Shown here in pieces: positions 22,201 through 31,572 of a DNA stretch of 64,000 nucleotides. A program made the translations under genes and the position numbers. The notes below the pieces were generated by a model. It saw only the letters and a program-made list of their open reading frames with translations, made no database searches and was not told where the DNA came from. The stretch lies in contig JAPFFF010000006.1 of assembly GCA_039105265.1 (NCBI GenBank), positions 2,790,001-2,854,000 on the forward strand, in the 5' to 3' direction. The DNA is from Tritrichomonas musculus. Lineage: Eukaryota > Parabasalia > Tritrichomonadida > Tritrichomonadidae. Every line of letters starts with the position of its first letter. Position 1 is the stretch's first letter.

Positions 22201-25200
22201 AATTACAATCAACAATCGAAGCCAAAGACAGAGAGATCGAATCACTCAACGGAAAGATCACTGAATTGACCAACGAAGTCTCAAGATTGAATTCTGAAAT
22301 CGAAAACTACAAACAACAAATTGAACAACTCAACAGCAAGATTTCTGAATTACAATCAACAATCGAAGCCAAAGACAGAGAGATCGAATCCCTCAATGGA
22401 AAGATCAGTGAATTGACATCTACAATTGAATCCCTCAACAGCAAGATTTCTGAATTACAATCAACAATCGAAGCCAAAGATCGTGAAATTGAATCACTCA
22501 ATGGAAAGATTAGTGAATTACAATCAACAATCGAAGCCAAAGACAGAGAGATCGAATCACTCAACGGAAAGATTAGTGAATTACAATCAACAATCGAAGC
22601 CAAAGACAGAGAGATCGAATCACTCAACGGAAAGATCAGCGAGTTACAATCAGAAATCGCGAACCTCAAACAACAAATCGAACAACTCAACAGCAAGATC
22701 AGTGAATTACAATCAACAATCGAAGCCAAAGACAGAGAGATCGAATCCCTCAATGGAAAGATCACTGAATTGACCAACGAAGTCTCAAGATTGAATTCTG
22801 AAATTGAGAACTACAAACAACAGATCGAACAACTCAACAACAAGATCAGTGAATTACAATCAACAATTGAAGCCAAAGATCGTGAGATTGAATCACTCAA
22901 CGGAAAGATCAGTGAATTGACCAACGAAGTCTCAAGATTGAATTCTGAAATTGAGAACTACAAACAACAGATCGAACAACTCAACAACAAGATCAGTGAA
23001 TTACAATCAACAATTGAAGCCAAAGACAGAGAGATCGAATCCCTCAATGGAAAGATCACTGAATTGACCAACGAAGTCTCAAGATTGAATTCTGAAATCG
23101 AAAACTACAAACAACAAATTGAACAACTCAACAGCAAGATTTCTGAATTACAATCAACAATCGAAGCCAAAGACAGAGAGATCGAATCCCTCAATGGAAA
23201 GATCAGTGAATTGACATCTACAATTGAATCCCTCAACAGCAAGATTTCTGAATTACAATCAACAATCGAAGCCAAAGACAGAGAGATTGAATCCCTCAAT
23301 GGAAAGATCAGTGAATTGACATCTACAATTGAATCCCTCAACAGCAAGATTTCTGAATTACAATCAACAATCGAAGCCAAAGATCGTGAAATTGAATCAC
23401 TCAATGGAAAGATTAGTGAATTACAATCAACAATCGAAGCCAAAGACAGAGAGATCGAATCACTCAACGGAAAGATCAGCGAGTTACAATCAGAAATCGA
23501 GAACCTCAAACAACAAATCGAACAACTCAACAGCAAGATCAGTGAATTACAATCAACAATCGAAGCCAAAGATCGTGAAATTGAATCACTCAATGGAAAG
23601 ATCAGTGAATTACAATCAACAATCGAAGCCAAAGACAGAGAGATCGAATCCCTCAATGGAAAGATCACTGAATTGACCAACGAAATCTCAAGATTGAACT
23701 CAGAAATCGAAAACTACAAACAACAAATTGAACAACTCAACAGCAAGATTTCTGAATTACAATCAACAATCGAAGCCAAAGACAGAGAGATCGAATCCCT
23801 CAATGGAAAGATCAGTGAATTGACATCTACAATTGAATCCCTCAACAGCAAGATTTCTGAATTACAATCAACAATCGAAGCCAAAGACAGAGAGATTGAA
23901 TCCCTCAATGGAAAGATCAGTGAATTGACATCTACAATTGAATCCCTCAACAGCAAGATTTCTGAATTACAATCAACAATCGAAGCCAAAGATCGTGAAA
24001 TTGAATCACTCAATGGAAAGATTAGTGAATTACAATCAACAATCGAAGCCAAAGACAGAGAGATCGAATCACTCAACGGAAAGATCAGCGAGTTACAATC
24101 AGAAATCGAGAACCTCAAACAACAAATCGAACAACTCAACAGCAAGATCAGTGAATTACAATCAACAATCGAAGCCAAGGACAGAGAGATCGAATCCCTC
24201 AATGGAAAGATCAGCGAGTTACAATCAGAAATCGAGAACCTCAAACAACAGATCGAAGGACTCAACAACAAGATCAGTGAATTACAATCAACAATCGAAG
24301 CCAAAGATCGTGAAATTGAATCACTCAATGGAAAGATCAGTGAATTACAATCAACAATCGAAGCCAAAGACAGAGAGATCGAATCACTCAACGGAAAGAT
24401 CACTGAATTGACCAACGAAATCTCAAGATTGAACTCAGAAATCGAAAACTACAAACAACAAATTGAACAACTCAACAGCAAGATCTCAGAATTACAATCA
24501 ACAATCGAAGCCAAAGACAGAGAGATCGAATCACTCAACGGAAAGATCAGCGAGTTACAATCAGAAATCGAGAACCTCAAACAACAAATCGAAGGACTCA
24601 ACAGCAAGATCAGTGAATTACAATCAACAATCGAAGCCAAAGATCGTGAGATTGAATCACTCAATGGAAAGATCAGTGAATTAACATCTACAATTGAATC
24701 CCTCAACAGCAAGATCAGCGAATTGACCAACGAAGTCTCAAGATTGAATTCTGAAATTGAGAACTACAAACAACAGATCGAACAACTCAACAACAAGATC
24801 AGTGAATTACAATCAACAATTGAAGCCAAAGATCGTGAGATTGAATCACTCAATGGAAAGATCAGTGAATTAACATCTACAATTGAATCCCTCAACAGCA
24901 AGATTTCTGAATTACAATCAACAATCGAAGCCAAGGACAGAGAGATCGAATCCCTCAACGGAAAGATCAGCGAGTTACAATCAGAAATCGAGAACCTCAA
25001 ACAACAGATCGAAGGACTCAACAACAAGATCAGTGAATTACAATCAACAATCGAAGCCAAAGATCGTGAAATTGAATCACTCAATGGAAAGATCAGTGAA
25101 TTACAATCAACAATCGAAGCCAAAGACAGAGAGATCGAATCACTCAACGGAAAGATCAGCGAGTTACAATCAGAAATCGAGAACCTCAAACAACAAATCG

Positions 25201-28200
25201 AAGGACTCAACAGCAAGATCAGTGAATTACAATCAACAATCGAAGCCAAAGATCGTGAGATTGAATCACTCAATGGAAAGATCAGTGAATTGACATCAAC
25301 AATTGAATCCCTCAACAGCAAGATCAGCGAATTGACCAACGAAATCTCAAGATTGAATTCTGAAATCGAAAACTACAAACAACAAATCGAACAACTCAAC
25401 AGCAAGATTTCAGAATTACAATCAACAATCGAAGCTAAGGATCGTGAGATCGAAAGCATCAACAGCAAGATCTCTGAATTGACCAACGAAATCTCAAGAT
25501 TGAACTCAGAAATCGAAAACTACAAGCAACAAATCGAACAACTCAACGGCAAGATCAATGACTTAACACGCGAACTTGAAGAAAAGAACAGAGAAATCGA
25601 ACAACTCAACAGCAAGATTTCAGAATTACAATCAACAATTGAAGCCAAAGATCGTGAAATCGAAAGCCTCAACAACAAGATCAATGAATTACAATCAACA
25701 ATTGAATCACTCAACAGCAAGATCTCTGAATTGACAAACGAAATCTCAAGATTGAACTCTGAAATCGAAAACTACAAACAACAAATCGAACATCTCAACA
25801 ACAAGATTTCAGAATTACAATCAACAATCGAAGCTAAGGATCGTGAGATCGAAAGCCTCAACAGCAAGATCAGCGAATTGACCAACGAAATCTCAAGATT
25901 GAACTCTGAAATCGAAAACTACAAGCAACAAATCGAACAACTCAACGGCAAGATCAATGACTTAACACGCGAACTTGAAGAAAAGAACAGAGAAATTGAA
26001 CAACTCAACAGCAAGATTTCAGAATTACAATCAACAATTGAAGCCAAAGATCGTGAAATTGAATCACTCAACAGCAAGATCTCTGAATTGACAAACGAAA
26101 TCTCAAGATTGAATTCTGAAATCGAAAACTACAAACAACAAATCGAACAACTCAACAACAAGATTTCAGAATTGCAATCAACAATCGAAGCCAAAGATCG
26201 TGAAATTGAATCACTCAACAGCAAGATCTCTGAATTGACAAACGAAATCTCAAGATTGAACTCTGAAATCGAAAACTACAAGCAACAAATCGAACAACTC
26301 AACAGCAAGATCAATGACTTAACACGCGAACTTGAAGAAAAGAACAGAGAAATTGAACAACTCAACAGCAAGATTTCAGAATTACAATCAACAATCGAAG
26401 CCAAAGACAGAGAGATCGAATCACTCAACAGCAAGATCTCTGAATTGACAAACGAAATCTCAAGATTGAACTCTGAAATCGAAAACTACAAGCAACAAAT
26501 CGAACAACTCAACAACAAGATCAATGACTTGACACGTGAACTTGAAGAAAAGAACAGAGAAATCGAACAACTCAACAGCAAGATCACCGAATTAACACGT
26601 GAAATTGAAAACAAGGACAGAGAGATCGAAAAGCTTAACGGCAAGATCAACGACTTGAACAATGAAATCAACAACTACAAGCAACAAATCGAAACTCTCA
26701 ACAACAAGATCTCAGAATTAACATCAACAATCCAAACACTCAACAGCAAGATTTCTGAATTAACACGTGAAATCGAAAACAAGGACAGAGAGATCGAAAA
26801 GCTCAACAATGAAATCAACAACTACAAGCAACAAATCGAAACACTCAACAACAAGATCAGTGAAATGACATCAACAATCCAGGAACTCAACAGCAAGATT
26901 TCTGAATTAACACGTGACATCCAGAACAAGGACAGAGAGATCGAAAAACTCAACAACGAAATCAACAACTACAAGCAACAAATCGAAAACCTCAACAACA
27001 AGATCAGCGAAATGACATCAACAATCCAGGAACTCAACAACAAGATCAGTGAAATGACACGTGAAATCCAGAACCTCAACAGCAAGATCACCGAATTAAC
27101 ACGTGAAGTTGAAAACAAGGACAGAGAGATCGAAAAGCTCAACAACGAAATCAACAACTACAAGCAACAAATCGAAACACTCAACAACAAGATCAGTGAA
27201 ATGACATCAACAATCCAGGAACTTAACAGCAAGATCTCTGAATTAACACGTGACATCCAGAACAAGGACAGAGAGATCGAAAAACTCAACAACGAAATCA
27301 ACAACTACAAGCAACAAATCGAAACACTCAACAACAAGGTTTCTGAATTACAGTCAACAATTGAAAGCAAGAACACAGAAATCCAGAACTTGAACAACAA
27401 GGTCACCGAATTAACAAGAGAAATTGAACGTGTCAACAATGTTCTCCGTGAAACAGAACGTAAAGCACAACAAGATCATGACAACTTAACACGTGAAATT
27501 GAAAACTTGAACAACAAGGTCACAGAATTAACAAGAACAATCGAAAGCAAGAACACCGAAATCCAGAACTTGAACAACAAGGTTACTGAATTAACAAGAA
27601 CAATCGAAAGCAAGAACACAGAAATCCAGAACTTGAACAACAAGGTCACAGAATTAACAAGAACAATCGAAAGCAAGAACACCGAGATTCAGAACTTGAA
27701 CAACAAGGTCACTGAATTAACAAGAACAATCGAAAGCAAGAACACAGAAATCCAGAACTTGAACAACAAGGTTTCAGAAATGAAGTCCGAAATTGAACGT
27801 ATCACAAACAACTACGAAAACAAGATCAGTGAATTGAAGTCTGAAATGACGAAAGAAATCGAACGCATCACAAACAACTACGAAAGCAAGATTAATGAGA
27901 TGAAGTCAGAAATGACAAGAGAAATTGAAAATGTTAAGAACAACTATGAAAGTAAGATCAGCGAGATGAAATCAGAAAATGAACGTATTGTCAACAACTA
28001 CGAAAACAAGATCAGCGAAATGAAGTCTGAAATTGAACGTATTGTCAACAACTACGAAAGCAAGATCAGTGACATGAAATCAGAAATGACAAGAGAAATT
28101 GAAAATGTTAAGAACAACTACGAAAGCAAGATCAGCGAGATCAAATCCGAAAACGAGCGTGTTGTTAACAACTACGAAAGCAAGATCAGTGACATGAAAT

Positions 28201-29750
28201 CAGAAATGACAAGAGAAATTGAAAATGTTAAGAACAACTATGAAAGTAAGATCAGCGAGATGAAATCAGAAAATGAACGTATTGTCAACAACTACGAAAA
28301 CAAGATCAGCGAAATGAAGTCTGAAATTGAACGTATTGTCAACAACTACGAAAGCAAGATCAGTGACATGAAATCAGAAATGACAAGAGAAATTGAAAAT
28401 GTTAAGAACAACTACGAAAGCAAGATCAGCGAGATCAAATCCGAAAACGAGCGTGTTGTTAACAACTACGAAAGCAAGATCAGTGACATGAAATCAGAAA
28501 TGACAAGAGAAATTGAAAATGTTAAGAACAACTACGAAAGCAAGATCAGTGACATGAAATCCGAAAATGAACGCGTTGTAAACAACTATGAAAACAAGGT
28601 CAATGAAATGAAATCAGAAGTTGAACGTGTCAACAACGTTGTCCGTGAAACAGAACGTAAAGCACAAGAAGACCACCAAAACTTAACACGTGAAATTGAA
28701 TCAAGAAACAATGAAATCCAGAACAAGAACACAGAAATCCAAAACTGCAACAGCAAGATCTCCAACATGACATCAGAAATCGAACGTGTCAACACAGTGT
28801 TAAGTGAAACGCAAAACAAGGGCCAAGAAGAAACAACAAGCCTCAAGAGTGAAATCGAAAGCTTGAAGAGAGACGCACAAGCAGACCACGACAAATTATC
28901 AGACGAAATCCAACGATTGAACTCACAAATCTCAAGCATGTCATCAGAAATCAGCAACTACAAGTCAACAATTGAAAGCTTGAACTCAAAGATCGGCGAC
29001 TTGAACAATGAAATTGAACGCTTAAGACAAGAATTGTCAGAAACACAACGTAAAGCTTCTGAAGATCATGACAACATGCAACACGAAATCGATGTCTTGA
29101 ACTCAAAGATCTTCGAATTAACATCTGAAATTGAACGCTTGAAGAGTGAATTAGCCAGTGCACAACGTGATGCTCAACAAGATCATGACAACTTATCAAG
29201 CGAAATCGAAAGATTGAAGCAAGAATTGTCACAAACACAGCATGATGCACAACAAGACCATGACAACTTATCACGTGAAATCCAAGACAAGAACTCAGAA
29301 ATCGATAACTTGAACTCAAAGATCTTCGAATTAACAGCAGAAATCGATCGCTTAAAGATGGAATTGGAGCAAACACAACGTTCAGCACAACAAGATCATG
29401 ACAACTTGTCAGCCGAAATCGAAAGACTGAAGGCTGAAATTGAACGTTTGACCAGTGAATTATCAGAAACACAACGTTCAGCACAACAAGACCATGACAA
29501 CTTGTCAGCCGAAATCGAAAGATTGAAGCAAGAATTGGCACAAACACAACGCGATGCTCAACAAGACCATGACAACTTATCAGCCGAAATCGAAAGACTC
29601 AAGATGGAAATCTCACAATTGAATGCCAAATTGACCGAAACAATCCAGAACGCAGAAATCGATCACAACAACCTTTGCCAGCTCATCGAGAAATACAAGA
29701 AGGCATTGATTGAAATCGGCGACATTGATGACGCAGCACTTGCTAACTAA
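13227..29750 (+). CDS. Giant tandem-CH-domain coiled-coil protein, copy 1 (5,507 aa)
   Basis: This is a single uninterrupted frame of 5,507 codons, roughly 0.6 MDa. CH1 spans about residues 9-118 (EDWIPLQIKVFTRWVNGQL) and CH2 about 137-232 (KNALLEWAIGR..., PEDL...DEKTLLTQLA). This is the actin-binding pair of alpha-actinin, filamin and plakins. Residues ~240-375 are an Ala/Glu/Lys-rich helix with two 32-residue repeats. The rest is heptad coiled coil: about 62 units of a 35-residue repeat (LNGKI-x-ELQSTIE-GLNGQIAELQ), then 21-residue and mixed heptad repeats, then less regular coil with QQDHDNL-SAEIERLK repeats, ending in GDIDDAALAN. No signal peptide, membrane segment, EF-hand or spectrin repeat is seen, so this is not a standard alpha-actinin. 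It is probably a cytoskeletal actin-linked filament or spacer; that role is inferred. Gene 1 differs from 2 and 3 at Ser2 versus Asn2 and in DLQAEIE versus DLQAKIE. Confidence 0.92.
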   Translation: MSTTRSEDWIPLQIKVFTRWVNGQLKAGNCEQIGEITKDLSNGVPLVELAEILTKKDAPVKWAKTPKRNIDQVMNCDLSVDMFTKDGVKIIGISGKDINDNNEKLILGFVWSLILHYSIGGAVTDSKDNNSGKKTAKNALLEWAIGRTSEYPNVNKFTPYSVSMCALLDSYLPDKINYYSLNPSDVEGNAMLACKVMEEIGIPVYVMPEDLTSSGDKVDEKTLLTQLAAAKVVLENLKGKEIDAEKFAKEKADAEKAAREQAEAEAKAKADAERAQREKEEAERMARDKAEQDRLAQEKADAEAKAEAERLAREKAEADAKAEADRLAQEKADAEAKAEAERLAREKAEADAKAEADRLAKERAEAEAKAAAERDDLLAEIERLKKLLAETETDRDNWKEKYMVAHAHEEQLMKDNADLQAEIESLKNELSETQRKAQEDHDNLSAQIDNLKKELSDTKEQAKVDHDNLTAEIEKLKIEAKEDHDNLTAEINKLNSELEGLNNKVAELTSTVEAKDREIESLNGKVAELESTVEAKDREIEALNGKISELQSEVENYKQQIEALNGKVAELQSTVEAKDREIEALNGKINEMASTIESLNGQIAELQSTVEAKNREIEALNGKISELQSTIEGLNGQIAELQSTVEAKNREIEALNGKISELQSTIEGLNGQIAELQSTVEAKNREIEALNGKINELQSTIEGLNGQIAELQSTVEAKNREIEALNGKISEMTATIESLNGKIAELQSTVEAKDREIEALNGKISELQSTIESLNGQIAELQSTVEAKNREIEALNGKINELQSTIEGLNGQIAELQSTVEAKNREIEALNGKISELQSTIEGLNGQIAELQSTVEAKNREIEALNGKINELQSTIEGLNGQIAELQSTVEAKNREIEALNGKINELQSTIEGLNGQIAELQSTVEAKNREIEALNGKINELQSTIEGLNGQIAELQSTVEAKNREIEALNGKINELQSTIEGLNGQIAELQSTVEAKNREIEALNGKINELQSTIEGLNGQIAELQSTVEAKNREIEALNGKINELQSTIEGLNGQIAELQSTVEAKDREIEALNGKISEMTATIESLNGQIAELQSTVEAKDREIEALNGKISEMTATIESLNGKIAELQSTVEAKDREIEALNGKISELQSTIEGLNGQIAELQSTVEAKNREIEALNGKINELQSTIEGLNGQIAELQSTVEAKNREIEALNGKISEMTATIESLNGKIAELQSTVEAKDREIEALNGKISELQSTIESLNGQIAELQSTVEAKNREIEALNGKINELQSTIEGLNGQIAELQSTVEAKNREIEALNGKISELQSTIEGLNGQIAELQSTVEAKNREIEALNGKINELQSTIEGLNGQIAELQSTVEAKNREIEALNGKINELQSTIEGLNGQIAELQSTVEAKNREIEALNGKINELQSTIEGLNGQIAELQSTVEAKNREIEALNGKISEMTATIESLNGKIAELQSTVEAKDREIEALNGKISELQSTIEGLNGQIAELQSTVEAKNREIEALNGKINELQSTIEGLNGQIAELQSTVEAKNREIEALNGKISEMTATIESLNGKIAELQSTVEAKDREIEALNGKISELQSTIESLNGQIAELQSTVEAKNREIEALNGKINELQSTIEGLNGQIAELQSTVEAKNREIEALNGKISEMTATIESLNGKIAELQSTVEAKDREIEALNGKISEMTATIESLNGKIAELQSTVEAKDREIEALNGKISELQSTIEGLNGQIAELQSTVEAKNREIEALNGKINELQSTIEGLNGQIAELQSTVEAKNREIEALNGKINELQSTIEGLNGQIAELQSTVEAKNREIEALNGKISEMTATIESLNGKIAELQSTVEAKDREIEALNGKISELQSTIESLNGQIAELQSTVEAKNREIEALNGKINELQSTIEGLNGQIAELQSTVEAKNREIEALNGKINELQSTIEGLNGQIAELQSTVEAKNREIEALNGKISELQSTIEGLNGQIAELQSTVEAKNREIEALNGKINELQSTIEGLNGQIAELQSTVEAKNREIEALNGKISEMTATIESLNGKIAELQSTVEAKDREIEALNGKISELQSTIESLNGQIAELQSTVEAKNREIEALNGKINELQSTIEGLNGQIAELQSTVEAKNREIEALNGKISELQSTIEGLNGQIAELQSTVEAKNREIEALNGKISELQSTIEGLNGQIAELQSTVEAKNREIEALNGKISEMTATIESLNGKIAELQSTVEAKDREIEALNGKISELQSTIESLNGQIAELQSTVEAKNREIEALNGKINELQSTIEGLNGQIAELQSTVEAKNREIEALNGKISELQSTIEGLNGQIAELQSTVEAKNREIEALNGKISELQSTIEGLNGQIAELQSTVEAKNREIEALNGKISEMTATIESLNGKIAELQSTVEAKNREIEALNGKINELQSTIEGLNGQIAELQSTVEAKNREIEALNGKINELQSTIEGLNGQIAELQSTVEAKNREIEALNGKISEMTATIESLNGKIAELQSTVEAKDREIEALNGKISELQSTIESLNGQIAELQSTVEAKNREIEALNGKINELQSTIEGLNGQIAELQSTVEAKNREIEALNGKISEMTATIESLNGKIAELQSTVEAKDREIEALNGKISEMTATIESLNGKIAELQSTVEAKNREIEALNGKISEMTATIESLNGKIAELQSTVEAKNREIEALNGKISEMTATIESLNGKIAELQSTVEAKNREIEALNGKISELQSTIESLNNKISEMTATIESLNGKISELQSTIEAKDREIESLNGKITELTNEVSRLNSEIENYKQQIEQLNNKISELQSTIEAKDREIESLNGKISELQSTIEAKDREIESLNGKITELTNEVSRLNSEIENYKQQIEQLNSKISELQSTIEAKDREIESLNGKISELQSEIENLKQQIEGLNSKISELQSTIEAKDREIESLNGKISELQSTIEAKDREIESLNGKISELQSTIEAKDREIESLNGKITELTNEVSRLNSEIENYKQQIEQLNSKISELQSTIEAKDREIESLNGKISELTSTIESLNSKISELQSTIEAKDREIESLNGKISELQSTIEAKDREIESLNGKISELQSTIEAKDREIESLNGKISELQSEIANLKQQIEQLNSKISELQSTIEAKDREIESLNGKITELTNEVSRLNSEIENYKQQIEQLNNKISELQSTIEAKDREIESLNGKISELTNEVSRLNSEIENYKQQIEQLNNKISELQSTIEAKDREIESLNGKITELTNEVSRLNSEIENYKQQIEQLNSKISELQSTIEAKDREIESLNGKISELTSTIESLNSKISELQSTIEAKDREIESLNGKISELTSTIESLNSKISELQSTIEAKDREIESLNGKISELQSTIEAKDREIESLNGKISELQSEIENLKQQIEQLNSKISELQSTIEAKDREIESLNGKISELQSTIEAKDREIESLNGKITELTNEISRLNSEIENYKQQIEQLNSKISELQSTIEAKDREIESLNGKISELTSTIESLNSKISELQSTIEAKDREIESLNGKISELTSTIESLNSKISELQSTIEAKDREIESLNGKISELQSTIEAKDREIESLNGKISELQSEIENLKQQIEQLNSKISELQSTIEAKDREIESLNGKISELQSEIENLKQQIEGLNNKISELQSTIEAKDREIESLNGKISELQSTIEAKDREIESLNGKITELTNEISRLNSEIENYKQQIEQLNSKISELQSTIEAKDREIESLNGKISELQSEIENLKQQIEGLNSKISELQSTIEAKDREIESLNGKISELTSTIESLNSKISELTNEVSRLNSEIENYKQQIEQLNNKISELQSTIEAKDREIESLNGKISELTSTIESLNSKISELQSTIEAKDREIESLNGKISELQSEIENLKQQIEGLNNKISELQSTIEAKDREIESLNGKISELQSTIEAKDREIESLNGKISELQSEIENLKQQIEGLNSKISELQSTIEAKDREIESLNGKISELTSTIESLNSKISELTNEISRLNSEIENYKQQIEQLNSKISELQSTIEAKDREIESINSKISELTNEISRLNSEIENYKQQIEQLNGKINDLTRELEEKNREIEQLNSKISELQSTIEAKDREIESLNNKINELQSTIESLNSKISELTNEISRLNSEIENYKQQIEHLNNKISELQSTIEAKDREIESLNSKISELTNEISRLNSEIENYKQQIEQLNGKINDLTRELEEKNREIEQLNSKISELQSTIEAKDREIESLNSKISELTNEISRLNSEIENYKQQIEQLNNKISELQSTIEAKDREIESLNSKISELTNEISRLNSEIENYKQQIEQLNSKINDLTRELEEKNREIEQLNSKISELQSTIEAKDREIESLNSKISELTNEISRLNSEIENYKQQIEQLNNKINDLTRELEEKNREIEQLNSKITELTREIENKDREIEKLNGKINDLNNEINNYKQQIETLNNKISELTSTIQTLNSKISELTREIENKDREIEKLNNEINNYKQQIETLNNKISEMTSTIQELNSKISELTRDIQNKDREIEKLNNEINNYKQQIENLNNKISEMTSTIQELNNKISEMTREIQNLNSKITELTREVENKDREIEKLNNEINNYKQQIETLNNKISEMTSTIQELNSKISELTRDIQNKDREIEKLNNEINNYKQQIETLNNKVSELQSTIESKNTEIQNLNNKVTELTREIERVNNVLRETERKAQQDHDNLTREIENLNNKVTELTRTIESKNTEIQNLNNKVTELTRTIESKNTEIQNLNNKVTELTRTIESKNTEIQNLNNKVTELTRTIESKNTEIQNLNNKVSEMKSEIERITNNYENKISELKSEMTKEIERITNNYESKINEMKSEMTREIENVKNNYESKISEMKSENERIVNNYENKISEMKSEIERIVNNYESKISDMKSEMTREIENVKNNYESKISEIKSENERVVNNYESKISDMKSEMTREIENVKNNYESKISEMKSENERIVNNYENKISEMKSEIERIVNNYESKISDMKSEMTREIENVKNNYESKISEIKSENERVVNNYESKISDMKSEMTREIENVKNNYESKISDMKSENERVVNNYENKVNEMKSEVERVNNVVRETERKAQEDHQNLTREIESRNNEIQNKNTEIQNCNSKISNMTSEIERVNTVLSETQNKGQEETTSLKSEIESLKRDAQADHDKLSDEIQRLNSQISSMSSEISNYKSTIESLNSKIGDLNNEIERLRQELSETQRKASEDHDNMQHEIDVLNSKIFELTSEIERLKSELASAQRDAQQDHDNLSSEIERLKQELSQTQHDAQQDHDNLSREIQDKNSEIDNLNSKIFELTAEIDRLKMELEQTQRSAQQDHDNLSAEIERLKAEIERLTSELSETQRSAQQDHDNLSAEIERLKQELAQTQRDAQQDHDNLSAEIERLKMEISQLNAKLTETIQNAEIDHNNLCQLIEKYKKALIEIGDIDDAALAN
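14115..14306 (+). repeat. Two 96-bp (32-residue) Ala/Glu/Lys repeats in giant gene 1
   Basis: The unit beginning QEKADAEAKAEAERLAREKA occurs twice here, three times in gene 2 (32461-32748) and once in gene 3 (47751-47846). The copies differ only by a few silent changes. It lies between the CH head and the rod. Confidence 0.85.
14980..21532 (+). repeat. 105-bp tandem array in giant gene 1 (~62 units)
   Basis: Each 105-bp unit encodes 35 residues (five heptads) of the form LNGKI-SELQSTIE-GLNGQIAELQSTVEAK-NREIEA. Unit variants (ISELQ/INELQ/ISEMTAT; GLNGQ/SLNGQ/SLNGK; NRE/DRE) recur in ordered sets, giving higher-order repeats of 315, 420, 525 and 630 bp. Neighbouring copies differ by only a few, mostly synonymous, bases. 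Other frames are also open across the array and create many spurious ORFs. Confidence 0.9.
21533..26600 (+). repeat. Heptad-multiple (21/42/63-bp) repeat region in giant gene 1
   Basis: The rod changes here to 21-residue units (DREIESLNGKISELQSTIEAK) mixed with 14-residue inserts (SELTSTIESLNSKI) and a TNEVSRLNSEIENYKQQIEQ module. All spacings I measured are multiples of 21 bp. The transition carries a distinctive LNNKISEMTATIES joint that also occurs in gene 3. Confidence 0.8.
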
Positions 29751-31528
29751 AGCCAAACACCAAATGCAACATAGCATAGATAATAGATAATAGATAATAG
29801 AGAATAGATTTTATAGATTCATCATGATTATGAATAAATAATTAATTTTAAAATTCTTTTTTTTTTTTTTTTTTTGATCACTTCAACATCAATGAATTGT
29901 TTTCTAATCATTGAATGAAAACTGTCAAATATATTCAAATATCAATTTATAGAAAATGCATAAGAATAATGAATTTTCATCAAAAGGACATGATCTACGT
30001 CTCTTGGCTTCCTGCATTTTTTTAGTGAAAATTTTTTATGAACATTCTCAGTGGTTTTACTGAGTTTCTGGCTTCAGTTCAGAACAATTTTGCTTTTGAA
30101 GTGATAAATAAAAACTATCTTTCTATTTTTGAGAAAAAATACATCACAGCTTACAAATAAAGCTTTTATTAGAAGTTCAAACTGAAAATGTTCAATGGAT
30201 TTAATAAGTGGCGCAATACTATGGTGATGAAAAATAATACTCATCAAAATGATATGTATTGAGTAAATACTTGATTTTTGAAAGCTGAAATGATGAAAAA
30301 ATGAAATTGAACAATTGAACAAGTAATAACATTTCAATGCGACTGAGTAAATAAACAATAGTTAACGAGAAAACAATTTTTATATATTATAACAACCATT
30401 ATTTTTTAAATAATACAGTCACAATTGTATACTTGAAAAAATTAAAAAATAATTTTTTCAAAAATATGATATTGAATTCAATTTATTCATAAATGAGATT
30501 TAATACAAGTTATACAATATATTTGTTTTGATTCTTTCGATTTTGTTTATCAAAAAATTGTAATAAAGAAAATGAGAAAAAAACAATTATTTCAATTATA
30601 TAAATAAAATCGAAAATGCAATATGGTAGAAAATGTTTGCTTATTTTCAGGAGAATATTGGTGATTCTCTTTGAATCTGGATAAAAACGTACAAAGTTTG
30701 ATCACCTTAAGAAAAATTGAATATAACCATATAAAAAATATAGAAAAAGTTTCTATATTTTCTATCACTTACATTTGAGAGGTATATAAAAAGATAATTG
30801 AGAGATTTACTTTTTAACTTTCATTTGAATGAATTCGTTGATGTAATTTTGTGATCACGCTTTTATTTTCCATTAAAATGATTATATTTTATTGATCAAT
30901 ATCGAAAAAAATGAAAGAAATATTTCTTATGAAATATTATAAAAAGATATAAAATGAGAAGCCAATCATTGAATGTGAGATTTTTCTCAATTTGTTCAAT
31001 AAATATCCTACTTAAATAAAGAGGGATTAATAAATATATAATAAAAAGATAATAAAGTATCATTATAGTAATAAATATATATTATTATAATATACAGAAA
31101 ATATCATATAATAAGAAATGAAAGAAATAAAAAAGCCCAAATCATTTGAAAGAGAAGAGAATGATTGAAAAATTGAGAACTGTTGAGAAATATTGAGAAA
31201 TAATAAGAAATATTGTAAAAAAATCAAAATTTCATAAAAAATAATAATACAAATATTGAAAAGATAAAAAATATAATTTAAGAAATTTCAATTATCTTAA
31301 TCTTTTTGAATTTTTGAATTCTAATATCTCCAATGTTTCAATTTTATGAAACAAGAAACATTCATATCTCAATATATTTACTAAATAAACCAATATATTA
31401 TGATATAATTACAAATATAAATATATATTAAAAATAATATATGCCAATCAAATATAATAAATCAAAAATGGTGAATTTTTTCTTTATAAATTAATTTTTA
31501 AATGAGAATGATTGAAAATAAAATGAGC
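29751..31528. repeat. Spacer between giant genes 1 and 2 (copy A of a ~1.8-kb duplicated spacer)
   Basis: This AT-rich spacer is nearly identical to 45055-46818. The stretch 30361-31572 aligns to 45651-46862 without any indel that I can see. It starts with a TAGATAA microsatellite (three units here, two after gene 2, one after gene 3), followed by a long T run near 29858-29875. A perfect 11-bp hairpin lies at 30736-30760. A 94-codon minus-strand frame (30074-30358) is open in both copies but starts at TTG and is probably not a gene. Confidence 0.85.
30736..30760. repeat. 11-bp perfect hairpin in the spacer
   Basis: aaatatagaaa and tttctatattt flank a 3-base loop. The same hairpin occurs at 46026-46050 in the duplicate spacer. 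No terminator or other role can be assigned from sequence alone. Confidence 0.6.
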
Positions 31529-31572
31529 ATTCATCTCATTTTTTTATTTTAAAAATAATCAATAATAATACC
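31529..31572 (+). promoter_or_regulatory. Conserved core promoter/leader of giant gene 2
   Basis: Same leader as gene 1 with one extra T. TCATTT lies at 31536-31541. Here and before gene 3, but not gene 1, an aaaatgag arm (31520-31527) can pair with ctcatttt (31535-31542) across the putative start site. Confidence 0.5.

Noticed and set aside
30074..30358. 94-codon minus-strand ORF conserved at 45364-45648
   Set aside because: It starts at TTG rather than ATG, is Phe/Ile/His-rich as expected of AT-rich noncoding DNA, and is conserved only because the whole spacer is duplicated.
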